64,000 nt of DNA from Mucilaginibacter rubeus. GTDB lineage: Bacteria; Bacteroidota; Bacteroidia; Sphingobacteriales; Sphingobacteriaceae. Positions 51,895 through 60,186 of this stretch are shown piece by piece. The position numbers and the translations under genes were made by a program. Location: positions 5,518,001 to 5,582,000 of the forward strand of contig NZ_CP043450.1 of the NCBI RefSeq assembly GCF_003286415.2, read 5' to 3'. The notes under the pieces are model-generated. The model ran no database searches. It worked only from the letters and a program-made list of their open reading frames with translations, and was not told the DNA's origin. Every line of letters starts with the position of its first letter. The first letter of the stretch is position 1.

Positions 51895-53008
51895 CATTTA
51901 CATCCATATTCCCTTTTGCAAGCAGGCTTGCCATTATTGCGATTTCCATTTCAGTACGTCGTTAAAATATAAGGATGAAATGTTGCACGCTTTGATCAAA
52001 GAGATCAAATTGCAAAAAAGCTATCTCAACGGCGAAACCATCGAAACCATCTACTTTGGCGGAGGTACGCCTTCTGTTTTAGATGGCGATGAGATCAGCA
52101 GGATCATCAATACCATTACCGAGCTGCACACGGTATCGTCCACTGCAGAAGTTACCTTAGAGGCCAATCCCGACGACCTGAAACCGGATAAACTCAAAGC
52201 TTTGAAGCAGACACCTGTAAACCGCTTCAGCATTGGGATCCAATCATTTTTTGACGAAGATTTGGCGTGGATGAACCGCGTTCACCGAGGACAGGAAGCC
52301 GAATCATCAGTCAAGCGTGCCCAGGACGCAGGTTTTGAAAATATCACTGTCGATCTGATTTATGGTTATCCCATGCTCAGCGATACTAAATGGAAACAAA
52401 ACCTGGATAAGGTGTTTGAGCTTAATGTTCCGCATGTATCCACCTATTCCATGACGGTTGAACCCCAAACCGCGCTGGCAGCATTCATCAATAAAAAGAA
52501 ACAACCGCCCATGAACGAGCAGCAAAGTGCTGAGCAATTCATGGTGCTGATGGATGCTATGCAGGCCCACGGGTTTGAACATTACGAGATCTCCAATTTT
52601 TGCAAGCCCGGCCACTATTCGCGCCATAACTCTAATTACTGGAAAGGTGTTAAATACTTAGGTATAGGCCCATCGGCCCACTCTTACAATGGCGATACTC
52701 GCCAATGGAACATAGCCAATAACGCCAAATACATGCAGGCGCTTGAAACCGGGAAACTATCAGCCGAAACCGAGGAGCTAACCGAAGAGAACCGCCTGAA
52801 CGAGTATATCATGACTTCCTTACGTACCATTTGGGGGCTTGACTTAGCAAGGCTTAACCAGATAGCCAAAGGAGCATCTGACGAATTACTTAAAGCTGGC
52901 GCTGAATTTTTTGACAGGGAATGGATCAGCCAAAAGGACAATGTGATTTACCTGACAGCTACGGGCAAGTTATATGCCGATCATATTGCAGCGGGTTTAT
53001 TTTTTTAA
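51887..53008 (+). CDS. hemW: HemW, radical SAM haem chaperone (coproporphyrinogen III oxidase-like)
   Basis: 373 aa. MAGIYIHIPF then Cys11-x3-Cys15-x2-Cys18 (CKQACHYC) for the SAM-binding 4Fe-4S cluster, YFGGGTPS, TLEANPD, FSIGIQSF, IDLIYGYPM as VDLIYGYPM, and the HemN C-terminal domain. HemW binds and inserts haem rather than oxidising coproporphyrinogen. The reading frame survives the island insertion because the crossover leaves the first codons intact. Confidence 0.93.
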   Translation: MAGIYIHIPFCKQACHYCDFHFSTSLKYKDEMLHALIKEIKLQKSYLNGETIETIYFGGGTPSVLDGDEISRIINTITELHTVSSTAEVTLEANPDDLKPDKLKALKQTPVNRFSIGIQSFFDEDLAWMNRVHRGQEAESSVKRAQDAGFENITVDLIYGYPMLSDTKWKQNLDKVFELNVPHVSTYSMTVEPQTALAAFINKKKQPPMNEQQSAEQFMVLMDAMQAHGFEHYEISNFCKPGHYSRHNSNYWKGVKYLGIGPSAHSYNGDTRQWNIANNAKYMQALETGKLSAETEELTEENRLNEYIMTSLRTIWGLDLARLNQIAKGASDELLKAGAEFFDREWISQKDNVIYLTATGKLYADHIAAGLFF

Positions 53009-53119
53009 ACCAAACGGCATAATAACAGTCAATACATTGTTACAAAGCAAAATGATATTTAAATCTGTTTAGATTTACTAATCGTATCTTTAAAAGATAC
53101 TTATCCTGACGATTAAATT

Positions 53120-53665
53120 ATGAAAAAACTACTCATCGCGGCTGTTGCCTTATTGGCTGTTGCCGTTGCTCCAAAAGCTTATGCTCAAAAAACAGTTGGC
53201 GGCGCTGTTATGTCACCGGCTAAAAACATTGTACAAAATGCATCAGGTTCAAAAGATCATACTACACTTGTAGCCGCTGTTAAAGCGGCAGGCCTGGCAC
53301 CAACGCTATCAGCCGCAGGACCATATACAGTATTTGCACCAACTAACGAAGCATTTGCCAAACTACCGGCGGGTACGGTTGATAACTTAATGAAGCCCGC
53401 CAATAAAGCAAGCCTGATCAAAACGTTAACCTACCATGTAGTTCCGGGCAAACTAAGTTCCACCGACCTGTTAACCAAGGTTAAGGAAGGTAAAGGCAAA
53501 ACAGAACTAAGCACGTTAAGTGGTGGCACGATAACAGTAATGTCGCAAGGCACTAAATTATATCTGGTTGACGAAAAAGGAGGCAAGTCATGGATCACCA
53601 TAGATGATGTTGCCCAAAGTAATGGCATTATCCACGTGGTGAACACCGTGTTGATGCCTAATTAA
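53120..53665 (+). CDS. Secreted fasciclin (FAS1) domain protein
   Basis: 181 aa. A signal peptide (MKKLLIAAVALLAVAVAPKA, cleavage near AYAQ) precedes one FAS1 domain: TLVAAVKAAGLAPTLSAAGP, YTVFAPTNEAFAKLP, TLTYHVVPGKLSS and GIIHVVNTVLMPN. Fasciclin domains mediate adhesion or matrix binding. It ends at the C-terminal landmark with no further domain. Single gene with its own terminator. Confidence 0.9.
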   Translation: MKKLLIAAVALLAVAVAPKAYAQKTVGGAVMSPAKNIVQNASGSKDHTTLVAAVKAAGLAPTLSAAGPYTVFAPTNEAFAKLPAGTVDNLMKPANKASLIKTLTYHVVPGKLSSTDLLTKVKEGKGKTELSTLSGGTITVMSQGTKLYLVDEKGGKSWITIDDVAQSNGIIHVVNTVLMPN

Positions 53666-53710
53666 GCTTTATAGTGGCAGTTGCAGCGGCAGTCGCCAAA
53701 AAAGTTTTTG

Positions 53711-53747
53711 AAAAGAGTTGATGGTTAGTAACTATCAACTCTTTTTG
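53711..53747 (+). terminator. Terminator of the fasciclin gene
   Basis: AAAAGAGTTGATGGTTA and TAACTATCAACTCTTTTT form a strong stem with T-run, and CAGCGGCAGT/ACTGCCGCTG adds an outer arm. Confidence 0.8.
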
Positions 53748-53856
53748 TTTATCAACTAACAAAAACTGCCGCTGACACTTTGGAGTGCTACTAAAAACAA
53801 CTGTCATTAAAATTTCAAAATCCCCGCAAATTGTTTACATGTTTTTTACAAAGAAT

Positions 53857-53864
53857 TAATTTTG
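53857..53864 (+). promoter_or_regulatory. -7 promoter box of the first cupin-like gene
   Basis: TAATTTTG fits TAnnTTTG, 21 bases before the ATG at 53886. A TTG at 53831-53833 could be the -33 element, at a spacing of 23. Confidence 0.45.
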
Positions 53865-53885
53865 CCCATTAATTAATTTGTGAAA

Positions 53886-54764
53886 ATGAGTATAACACTT
53901 ACACCTATTGACCGTGTAGACCATATAAGCAAAGAGGATTTTGTTAACAATTATTTAAATCCACGCAAACCGCTTATAATCCGCAAAGCGACTGAAAGCT
54001 GGCCAGCCCTTCAAAAATGGACTTTTGAATACATAAAAGAAACCGTAGGCGATCAAACCGTTCCGCTATATAATAGCGCTAAGGCCGATCCATCTAAGGC
54101 TATCAACGCATCGGCCAGCGAAATGAAGTTTGGCGATTATATCGATCTTATTCAAAAACAACCTACCGACTTAAGGATCTTTCTGTTTGACCCCATAAAA
54201 CATGCCCCAAAGCTGCTTGATGATTACCGTTCACCATCAGATTTAATGGGTGGCTTTCTTGATAAGTACCCTAACATGTTTTTTGGTGGTGCTGGTTCGG
54301 TAACATTTTTACATTACGATATCGATCTTGCCCACATCTTCCACACACACTTTAATGGCCGCAAACACGTAATGCTGTTTGACCAGAAATGGACGGAGCG
54401 ACTGTATTGCATCCCCTTTGCAACCTATGCACTGGAAGACTATGATATTGAAAACCCTGACTTCACCAAATTCCCGGCACTTGACGGTATTGAGGGCCAG
54501 GAGGCAATTTTAGAACATGGAGACACTCTATTTATGCCTACAGGTTACTGGCATTGGATGAAATATTTGACCGGTTCATTCTCCATATCGTTACGCGCCT
54601 GGGATAAATCATGGGCTATAAAAGCCAAAAGCTTATATAACTTAACCGTACAGCGCAAGTTTGACAACATGATGAAAGCCCGCTTTAAAAAGGACTATAT
54701 GGATTGGAAAGAGGAACTGGCTATTAAACGTGCTAATAATGCCCTTGCTGCAGGTAAGCCATAA
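53886..54764 (+). CDS. Cupin-like (JmjC/cupin_8) dioxygenase-type protein, copy 1
   Basis: About 292 aa from ATG 53886 (MSITLTPIDRVDHI); a GTG two codons upstream is possible. The JmjC-like fold shows the Fe(II) ligands His-x-Asp in FLHYDIDLAH and a distal His in GDTLFMPTGYWHWM, with RPLIIRKA-type N-terminus (NPRKPLIIRKATESWPAL). Such proteins hydroxylate small molecules or protein side chains with 2-oxoglutarate; substrate unknown. A paralog follows 127 bp downstream. Confidence 0.82.
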   Translation: MSITLTPIDRVDHISKEDFVNNYLNPRKPLIIRKATESWPALQKWTFEYIKETVGDQTVPLYNSAKADPSKAINASASEMKFGDYIDLIQKQPTDLRIFLFDPIKHAPKLLDDYRSPSDLMGGFLDKYPNMFFGGAGSVTFLHYDIDLAHIFHTHFNGRKHVMLFDQKWTERLYCIPFATYALEDYDIENPDFTKFPALDGIEGQEAILEHGDTLFMPTGYWHWMKYLTGSFSISLRAWDKSWAIKAKSLYNLTVQRKFDNMMKARFKKDYMDWKEELAIKRANNALAAGKP

Positions 54765-54891
54765 TATTGATATATCTTTATAATACTTTGGGGTTTATTT
54801 CGTTATTTTGAATGCTTATAAATAGTTAAGGAACAATATTGTAACTTTAACTTAAAATTAGCATAACCCCCGAAAGTAATAAAAACTACAT

Positions 54892-55773
54892 ATGTGCTTC
54901 ATTCTTAACCCGATCGATACGGTTGAAAATATTTCTCCCGAAGACTTTAAGAAGAATTATTTAGACCCACGTCGCCCGCTGGTTATCAAAGGGCTTACCA
55001 AAAGCTGGCCTGCCCGCGAAAAATGGACACCCGAATATTTAAAACAGGTTGTTGGCAACAAAGTAGTGCCGCTATATGACAACTCTAAGGCCGATCCATC
55101 AAAACCCATCAATTCATCGGCAACAGAAATGCCCTTTGATGAGTATATCGACCTCATCCGCAGTAAACCAACCGAATTAAGGATCTTTTTCTTTAATATA
55201 TTTAAACAGGCACCACAGCTTTTGGATGATATCGTATTACCAAAAGATTTAATGGGTGGCTTTTTGGAGAGCATGCCTGCCATGTTTTTCGGCGGTTCAA
55301 ACTCGGTTACTTTTTTACATTACGATATTGATCTTCCGCATATTTTCCATACCCACTTTGGTGGCCGCAAGCATGTGATCCTGTTTGAGAACAAATGGAA
55401 ACGTCGCCTGTATTGCATCCCGAATGCAACTTATGCTTTGGAAGATTATGATGTATTAAACCCTGATGTTAAAAAATTCCCGGCACTTGACGGCGTTGAA
55501 GGTATTGAGGTTTTCCTTGAACATGGCGATACCTTGTTTATGCCTACCGGTTACTGGCATTGGATGAAATATGTTGATGGTTCATACTCCCTAAGTCTTC
55601 GTGCCTGGGATGCAAGCATTACCCGTAAGGCGGCAAGTTTATATAACCTGGCCGTTAAAGGCGGTGTTGACAGCGCCCTGAAAATGGTGTTTAAAGGCAA
55701 ATACGCCAAATACCGCGAAGGCCTGGCCGTGAAATGGGCCAACCGCGAACTGGCGGCTGGAAAGCCTTTTTAA
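54892..55773 (+). CDS. Cupin-like (JmjC/cupin_8) dioxygenase-type protein, copy 2
   Basis: 293 aa, a close paralog of the gene at 53886: PIDTVENISPEDFKKNYLDP, ELRIFFFNIFKQAPQLLDD, FLHYDIDLPHIFHTHF and GDTLFMPTGYWHWMKYV. All Fe(II) ligands are kept, so both copies should be active. Tandem duplication is clear from the same length and order of motifs. Confidence 0.82.
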   Translation: MCFILNPIDTVENISPEDFKKNYLDPRRPLVIKGLTKSWPAREKWTPEYLKQVVGNKVVPLYDNSKADPSKPINSSATEMPFDEYIDLIRSKPTELRIFFFNIFKQAPQLLDDIVLPKDLMGGFLESMPAMFFGGSNSVTFLHYDIDLPHIFHTHFGGRKHVILFENKWKRRLYCIPNATYALEDYDVLNPDVKKFPALDGVEGIEVFLEHGDTLFMPTGYWHWMKYVDGSYSLSLRAWDASITRKAASLYNLAVKGGVDSALKMVFKGKYAKYREGLAVKWANRELAAGKPF

Positions 55774-55798
55774 GTCCGAAGTCTTAAGTCATGATATT

Positions 55799-55836
55799 AA
55801 ACGCGATGGATTTTATCCATCGCGTTTTTGTTTTTT
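55799..55836 (+). terminator. Terminator after the cupin-like pair
   Basis: AAACGCGATGGA and TCCATCGCGTTTTT pair perfectly around a TTTTA loop, followed by T-runs. Confidence 0.85.
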
Positions 55837-55837
55837 A

Positions 55838-55956
55838 ATTCCCTCCCTTGGGAGGGGCGCGTCAGGATTGCGTGTTGGCAGGGAGGGGTTATGCGATTTT
55901 GCAACGTCCAAGTATCTCGCTGAAACCCCTCCCTACACCCTCCCAAGGGAGGGAAT
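55838..55956. repeat. Palindromic repeat, CCCTCCCTTGGGAGGG family
   Basis: ATTCCCTCCCTTGGGAGGG at 55838 faces CCCTCCCAAGGGAGGGAAT ending 55956; each arm is itself palindromic. AGGGAGGGGTT and AACCCCTCCCT pair inside. Confidence 0.85.
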
Positions 55957-55988
55957 CGCACAATCCCTTGCTTTATCCTGACAACAAC

Positions 55989-56963
55989 CTACCACCTCTC
56001 TAATCCCAATAGCTTTTTACCCAGCTCACTAAGCTCAGCTACAGGATTTTGTTTTTCACGTTCCATCGGATCGCCGGGAAAAGCATAGCCTTGCATAGCT
56101 TCGCGGCTTTGCCAGCTGTTGATGCGCCACTGCCTTAGCTCTTCGTTATCTTCCTGTGCGGGCATCATGGATATGTATTGGGCTATGCGCACCTTATCAT
56201 TACTCTTATTTGGGCGGATACCATGTGGCTGCAGACTGTTAAATATCAGCAGATCGCCAGCCTCCAGTTTCACTTTTTCCGTTTCAAAGCCGGTGGTATC
56301 AGGTTTGTAATGGTCACGATCTTCGGGCTGGGTTAATTTCCAGGCATCATAAGTTCGGTACAATTCAGGGATGCATTGAAAGCCGCCCATATTTTCGTCC
56401 GTCTGATCGGCAAGCGCTAATACCCCTTGCACGTTTTGAGGTTTGGTTTCAGGATCATAATCCCAGTGGATAAAACCTTTATATTCAAACCCGGGGCGTA
56501 ACGGAAAGTTCAGATTAGCCCTGTCGATAGTCACCCACAGTTTTTCCGTGCCCCAGATATCGGCAAAAGCCGCGTGAACTTTAGGGTACTGCCGGTTATC
56601 CCACATAAATTGCTGATTATAAATTTCAACCATGCCGGTATTGTTCAGCTCGGTCATTTGCATTTGGGCATTTGGCTTTTTATACCAGGTTTCTATGTCG
56701 TTGGCGTCTTTACCTTCATATTGCCACAGGTAATCGGCCAGCTTTTTAACCTGTTCTTTGGGTACAGCGTTTTTAATGATCACATAACCATTGTCTATCC
56801 AAAATTGCCAGTCGGCCTCGCTCAGTATTTTCAGTGGTTCGTTGTTGCCCCGTTTGTTCAGACTAATCTGGCTCGATTTTGCGGTAGATGGATTGCCAGG
56901 GATCTCTTTATGGGCATTGGCGGGGGCTGTTGCCATGGTCATAGTTGCGTTTTCGGTCTTCAT
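55989..56963 (-). CDS. Phytanoyl-CoA dioxygenase family protein
   Basis: 324 aa. PhyH-type 2-oxoglutarate/Fe(II) oxygenase: FIHWDYDPETKPQNVQG (His-x-Asp pair in HWDYD), NMGGFQCIPELYRTYD, and the second His with Arg in FNSLQPHGIRPNKS. It hydroxylates an unknown substrate. The N-terminal 40 residues are low-complexity. It is divergent from an AraC regulator, which may control it. TAAATTTG at 56986-56993 (minus) is a candidate -7 box. Confidence 0.85.
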   Translation of the reverse strand: MKTENATMTMATAPANAHKEIPGNPSTAKSSQISLNKRGNNEPLKILSEADWQFWIDNGYVIIKNAVPKEQVKKLADYLWQYEGKDANDIETWYKKPNAQMQMTELNNTGMVEIYNQQFMWDNRQYPKVHAAFADIWGTEKLWVTIDRANLNFPLRPGFEYKGFIHWDYDPETKPQNVQGVLALADQTDENMGGFQCIPELYRTYDAWKLTQPEDRDHYKPDTTGFETEKVKLEAGDLLIFNSLQPHGIRPNKSNDKVRIAQYISMMPAQEDNEELRQWRINSWQSREAMQGYAFPGDPMEREKQNPVAELSELGKKLLGLERW

Positions 56964-56985
56964 AATTTCGTTTTGATTTACAATT

Positions 56986-56993
56986 CAAATTTA
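56986..56993 (-). promoter_or_regulatory. -7 promoter box of the PhyH gene
   Basis: TAAATTTG on the minus strand, 22 bases before the ATG. No TTG is seen at the ideal -33 spacing. Confidence 0.4.
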
Positions 56994-57034
56994 GGGCGAC
57001 GTTGAGGACGGCTTATCCTGTACAATGATCAAAA

Positions 57035-57066
57035 TTTGTTCTCTATTGACCATTTAGTTATCTTTA
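57035..57066 (+). promoter_or_regulatory. Promoter of the AraC regulator
   Basis: TTTG at 57035-57038 and TATCTTTA at 57059-57066 are 20 bases apart, a good match to the Bacteroidota -33/-7 pattern, 24 bases before the ATG. Confidence 0.55.
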
Positions 57067-57090
57067 TAAAAACACAACACTCAATGTAGC

Positions 57091-57942
57091 ATGGATAAGA
57101 TCCAGTTAGAGAAGGTAGATTTTGAACCGGGCAAATCGTTCAAGCTTTTTTCGCCCCGGCTTCGGAACACTTTCTTGTGGCATTATCATCCGGAATATGA
57201 ACTGGTTTATGTTGAAGCTGATGCCGGGATCAGGCATGTTGGCTCCCATATCTCCGGCTATACACAACATGACCTTGTACTTATTGGCAGTAACCTCCCC
57301 CACCTCAACTTTGATTACCGCCTCCGGAGCGAATACCACCAGATAGTAGTGCAGCTGAAAGAAGACTTTATGGGAACGGCGATAGGCATCACTCCTGAGT
57401 TTTCGGCGATTGAGCAGCTTTTCAAAAAGGCGGCCAATGGCATTGCCTTTCATGGTGATACCCGGACTTTAGCGGTACAGAAATTAAAGCTATTACCAGG
57501 GATGGGCTCATTTCAGCAATTGTTAGGACTGATGGAGATCTTTAATATCCTGGCGGGTTCAAACGAATTTGCCATTTTAAACAACGACGAGCCAAACCTG
57601 CAATTCTTTTTAAAGGATAAGATAAGGATGGGCGCTGTTTATGAATATATCGGCAGCAATTACAACCTTAAACCAGATGTAAATGTGATAGCCGATAAAG
57701 TTAATTTCACCACGGCTGCCTTTTGCCGGTACTTTAAAAGGCAAACCAAAATGACTTTTACCGATTTTGTGAACCAATACCGGGTTGACGTAGCAAAGAA
57801 CCTGCTGATGCAGGATAAAAACGTAACAGAAACCTGTTACGCCGTGGGCTTTGAAAGCTTATCTTATTTCAATAAACTCTTTAATAAAATAGTAGGTAAA
57901 AATCCCTCAGACTTTAAGAAGGAGTGGGTTAGCAAAGATTGA
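57091..57942 (+). CDS. AraC-family transcriptional regulator
   Basis: 283 aa. N-terminal cupin-type sensor (YHPEYELVYVEADAG, LVLIGSNLPHLNFDY) and C-terminal double HTH of AraC type: DVNVIADKVNFTTAAFCRYF, TDFVNQYRVDVAKNLL and ETCYAVGFESLSYFNKLFNK. Divergent from the PhyH gene 127 bp away, which suggests it regulates that oxygenase and possibly itself in response to a sugar-like or aromatic ligand (inference). Confidence 0.92.
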   Translation: MDKIQLEKVDFEPGKSFKLFSPRLRNTFLWHYHPEYELVYVEADAGIRHVGSHISGYTQHDLVLIGSNLPHLNFDYRLRSEYHQIVVQLKEDFMGTAIGITPEFSAIEQLFKKAANGIAFHGDTRTLAVQKLKLLPGMGSFQQLLGLMEIFNILAGSNEFAILNNDEPNLQFFLKDKIRMGAVYEYIGSNYNLKPDVNVIADKVNFTTAAFCRYFKRQTKMTFTDFVNQYRVDVAKNLLMQDKNVTETCYAVGFESLSYFNKLFNKIVGKNPSDFKKEWVSKD

Positions 57943-57949
57943 TAATAAA

Positions 57950-58435
57950 TTATTTGCCCCGATCCTGATAATATTCCTTAACCGCCTCAGGTAAAAGATG
58001 CAGGTATAAATTAGGCTCTTCCCTGATCCTTGCTGCCGCTACTGGTACAACTTTGCAGGGTTCTTCATAAATAACACTTTCACAATCCAGAAACCGGCTC
58101 ATATAAGCACCGTAAGCTTCAGATGCAAATATTACATCAATGTGCGGCACGTTCTTTTTAAGATAGCTGGCCCAAAGCCTCGACATATTTTCTATTGATT
58201 CGCCCGCGCCGGGCAATATAGCTTCATCGTAGTTTAACAATACAGGTTTAACCTTATCGTTATCCGCGTAAGTTTTGTCGAGCCAGTTAAGTCTAACATC
58301 ACCCGGAATAGGTTCGTCATCACTTGCTCCTATAACTATCATAAGCTCATCACAATGCTCAAGCGCATAACCTATCAAAGCCATATGTCCGATATGTAGC
58401 GGCAAAAACTTTCCAATTATCAAACCTCTTTTCAT
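57950..58435 (-). CDS. NadR-like nicotinamide-nucleotide adenylyltransferase
   Basis: 161 aa. Nucleotidyltransferase fold with GKFLPLHIGHMALI (HxGH motif), VIGASDDEP and the C-terminal AARIREEPNLYLHLLP, which matches the NadR IR-x2-P-x2-YW type. It would make NAD from NMN and ATP. The kinase domain found in full NadR is absent, so this is a stand-alone adenylyltransferase. It ends 7 bp from the AraC gene, convergently. Confidence 0.75.
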   Translation of the reverse strand: MKRGLIIGKFLPLHIGHMALIGYALEHCDELMIVIGASDDEPIPGDVRLNWLDKTYADNDKVKPVLLNYDEAILPGAGESIENMSRLWASYLKKNVPHIDVIFASEAYGAYMSRFLDCESVIYEEPCKVVPVAAARIREEPNLYLHLLPEAVKEYYQDRGK

Positions 58436-58494
58436 GCAGTACTATTTTTTGAGATCTAATCAAACCAATCTCTTATCTCCAACCACTAATCTCT

Positions 58495-58914
58495 TCAACT
58501 TGTGTGATCACAAACTATCTTCCACTCGCCCTTAATTTTCCTGAACCATAATGTAAAATAACCGCCGGGCGTATCCTTTTCGCGGGTTAGCTTCCAGCCG
58601 CCTAAAACAAAGGCATTAGTTTTATCAAGCACCTTTATTTGTATGATATTGAATTTGAGCTGCCCCATAGCAGCTTTATCAGGATAGGTTTGTTTGTAGT
58701 GTTCCAAAGTTGTTTGCCAGCCGTAAGTTGGGGCTGTTTTGCCCACAAAAACCAGCGAATCCGACTTCCAGTAGGTTGTCATGAATTCTTCAATATTGCC
58801 ACGGTTCCAGGCTTCCTCCTGCGTATGCATTACTTTCAGGATGGCTTGCCTATCCTGCGCAAAACCATACGCGGCAACAAGCATAAACACAAAACTCAGT
58901 AATATTCTTTTCAT
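58495..58914 (-). CDS. Secreted NTF2/SnoaL-like protein (DUF4440 type)
   Basis: 139 aa from ATG 58914, which gives a signal peptide (MKRILLSFVFMLVAAYGFAQ); a longer frame starts at 58992 inside the adjacent repeat. The mature part has the NTF2-like pattern: AWNRGNIEEFMTTYWKSDSL, GWQTTLEHYKQTYP, FVLGGWKLTREKDTPGG and WKIVCDH. Such domains form a cone that binds small ligands; the role is unknown. Confidence 0.75.
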   Translation of the reverse strand: MKRILLSFVFMLVAAYGFAQDRQAILKVMHTQEEAWNRGNIEEFMTTYWKSDSLVFVGKTAPTYGWQTTLEHYKQTYPDKAAMGQLKFNIIQIKVLDKTNAFVLGGWKLTREKDTPGGYFTLWFRKIKGEWKIVCDHTS

Positions 58915-58931
58915 ATAATAAAGGTAGTTTT

Positions 58932-59028
58932 TTGTCTGAACCTGAATTTTAAGAATTGCCCGAATTAACAGAATTAAAAAGAAAAAATTCAATTAATTCT
59001 TCAATTCGATTAATTCCGGTTCAGACAA
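58932..59028. repeat. Palindromic repeat, TTGTCTGAACC family
   Basis: TTGTCTGAACC at 58932-58942 faces GGTTCAGACAA at 59018-59028. The inner parts also pair (AGAATTG/CAATTC, AATTAA runs). A distinct family from the GTCATT repeats. It lies between the NTF2-like and PfkB genes, beside the latter's promoter box. Confidence 0.8.
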
Positions 59029-59033
59029 TACAG

Positions 59034-59041
59034 TATATTTG
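59034..59041 (+). promoter_or_regulatory. -7 promoter box of the PfkB kinase gene
   Basis: TATATTTG matches TAnnTTTG, 32 bases before the ATG, right next to the palindromic repeat. Confidence 0.5.
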
Positions 59042-59073
59042 GGTTTCATCGGCATTAAAAAAACAATTTAACT

Positions 59074-59952
59074 ATGGGAAATCAGGTATTAAGTTTTGGC
59101 GAAGTTTTATGGGATGCTTTTGGCGATGGTAAAAAAGCCGGTGGCGCGCCTATGAACGTGGCAAGGCATTTGGTACAGCAAGGTGTAGAAACAGCTTTTG
59201 CAAGCTCGGTTGGGATGGACAGCTCAGGCGATGCCTTAATAGGCTTTTTAAAAACCAACGATCTGTATTCAAACCTGATCCAGCAGGATGATGAGTTTCC
59301 AACCTGCGAGGTTACTGTACAACTTGACGAAAGCAATACCGCCACTTACATTATTCCACAACCCGTTTCATGGGATAATATGGAACCTTCTGCAGCGCTT
59401 ACCAAAGCAGCGCAGGCAGCCCAGGCCATTGTGTTTGGCAGTTTGGCCTGCCGTACGGCCACTACCCGCGAAACACTGTTAAACCTGCTTGACGAAACCC
59501 CGGCATTAAAAGTTTTTGACGTAAACCTTCGTCCGCCGCATTATACCCTATCAACCATTGAAACACTGGTTGCCCGTGCCGATGTAGTAAAAATGAACGA
59601 GGAAGAAGCCGACCTGCTTATTGGCGGTGGCAGCGCTCCTTTGCGTGACAAGATTGGTGAATTCCGCTCTAAATATCACAGCCAAACCATATGCGTAACA
59701 CGCGGAGAGCATGGGGCATTGGTATGGCATGACCATGAATTTTATGACAGCCCAGGCTGCCCCGTAAAAGTAGCCGACACAGTAGGCGCGGGCGATGCTT
59801 TCCTGGCCACCTTTGTGTCTGGCCTGCTGGCAGGCAAACCTATGCAGCAAGTAGTAGATAAAGCCTGTTCGGTTGGCTCATACGTAGCCAGCCAGCGTGG
59901 CGCAAACCCGGTATATCCGGCTGAGTTGCTGAATAGTTTGGCATATATTTAG
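59074..59952 (+). CDS. PfkB-family sugar kinase (fructokinase-like)
   Basis: 292 aa. MGNQVLSFGEVLWDAFGDG then AGGAPMNVARHL (sugar binding), VFDVNLRPPHYTL, ICVTRGEHGALVW and the signature DTVGAGDAFLATFVSG, whose Asp is the catalytic base. It phosphorylates a hexose with ATP; the GGAPMNVA start is typical of fructokinases, but the substrate is inferred. A GTCATTGCGAGG repeat follows the stop. Confidence 0.88.
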   Translation: MGNQVLSFGEVLWDAFGDGKKAGGAPMNVARHLVQQGVETAFASSVGMDSSGDALIGFLKTNDLYSNLIQQDDEFPTCEVTVQLDESNTATYIIPQPVSWDNMEPSAALTKAAQAAQAIVFGSLACRTATTRETLLNLLDETPALKVFDVNLRPPHYTLSTIETLVARADVVKMNEEEADLLIGGGSAPLRDKIGEFRSKYHSQTICVTRGEHGALVWHDHEFYDSPGCPVKVADTVGAGDAFLATFVSGLLAGKPMQQVVDKACSVGSYVASQRGANPVYPAELLNSLAYI

Positions 59953-59967
59953 GATCAACTCTACCAG

Positions 59968-60060
59968 CGTCATTGCGAGGCACGAAGCAATCCCCGACTT
60001 TATAGGGGACCTGCTTAGCTGCTCTGCCAATTTGGGATTGCTTCGTACCTCGCAATGACG
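59968..60060. repeat. Palindromic repeat, GTCATTGCGAGG family
   Basis: CGTCATTGCGAGGCACGAAG at 59968 faces CTTCGTACCTCGCAATGACG ending 60060; about 26-bp arms with a single mismatch. Same family as the core of 17057-17190. Confidence 0.9.
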
Positions 60061-60186
60061 TGATGGAGAAGACGCCAAAGCATCCATCGCTAATTGTCAT
60101 ACTTACCTAACAATTTACTTTATCACTGCCACAGCAAAACTTTTCACCAAAATATTCCGTTCCTTTATGTACAGAAAGGACAAAAT

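Noticed and set aside
53084..53100. Perfect palindrome GTATCTTT-A-AAAGATAC before the fasciclin gene
   Set aside because: It overlaps a likely -7-type region and is short; it may be an operator, but there is nothing further to support it.
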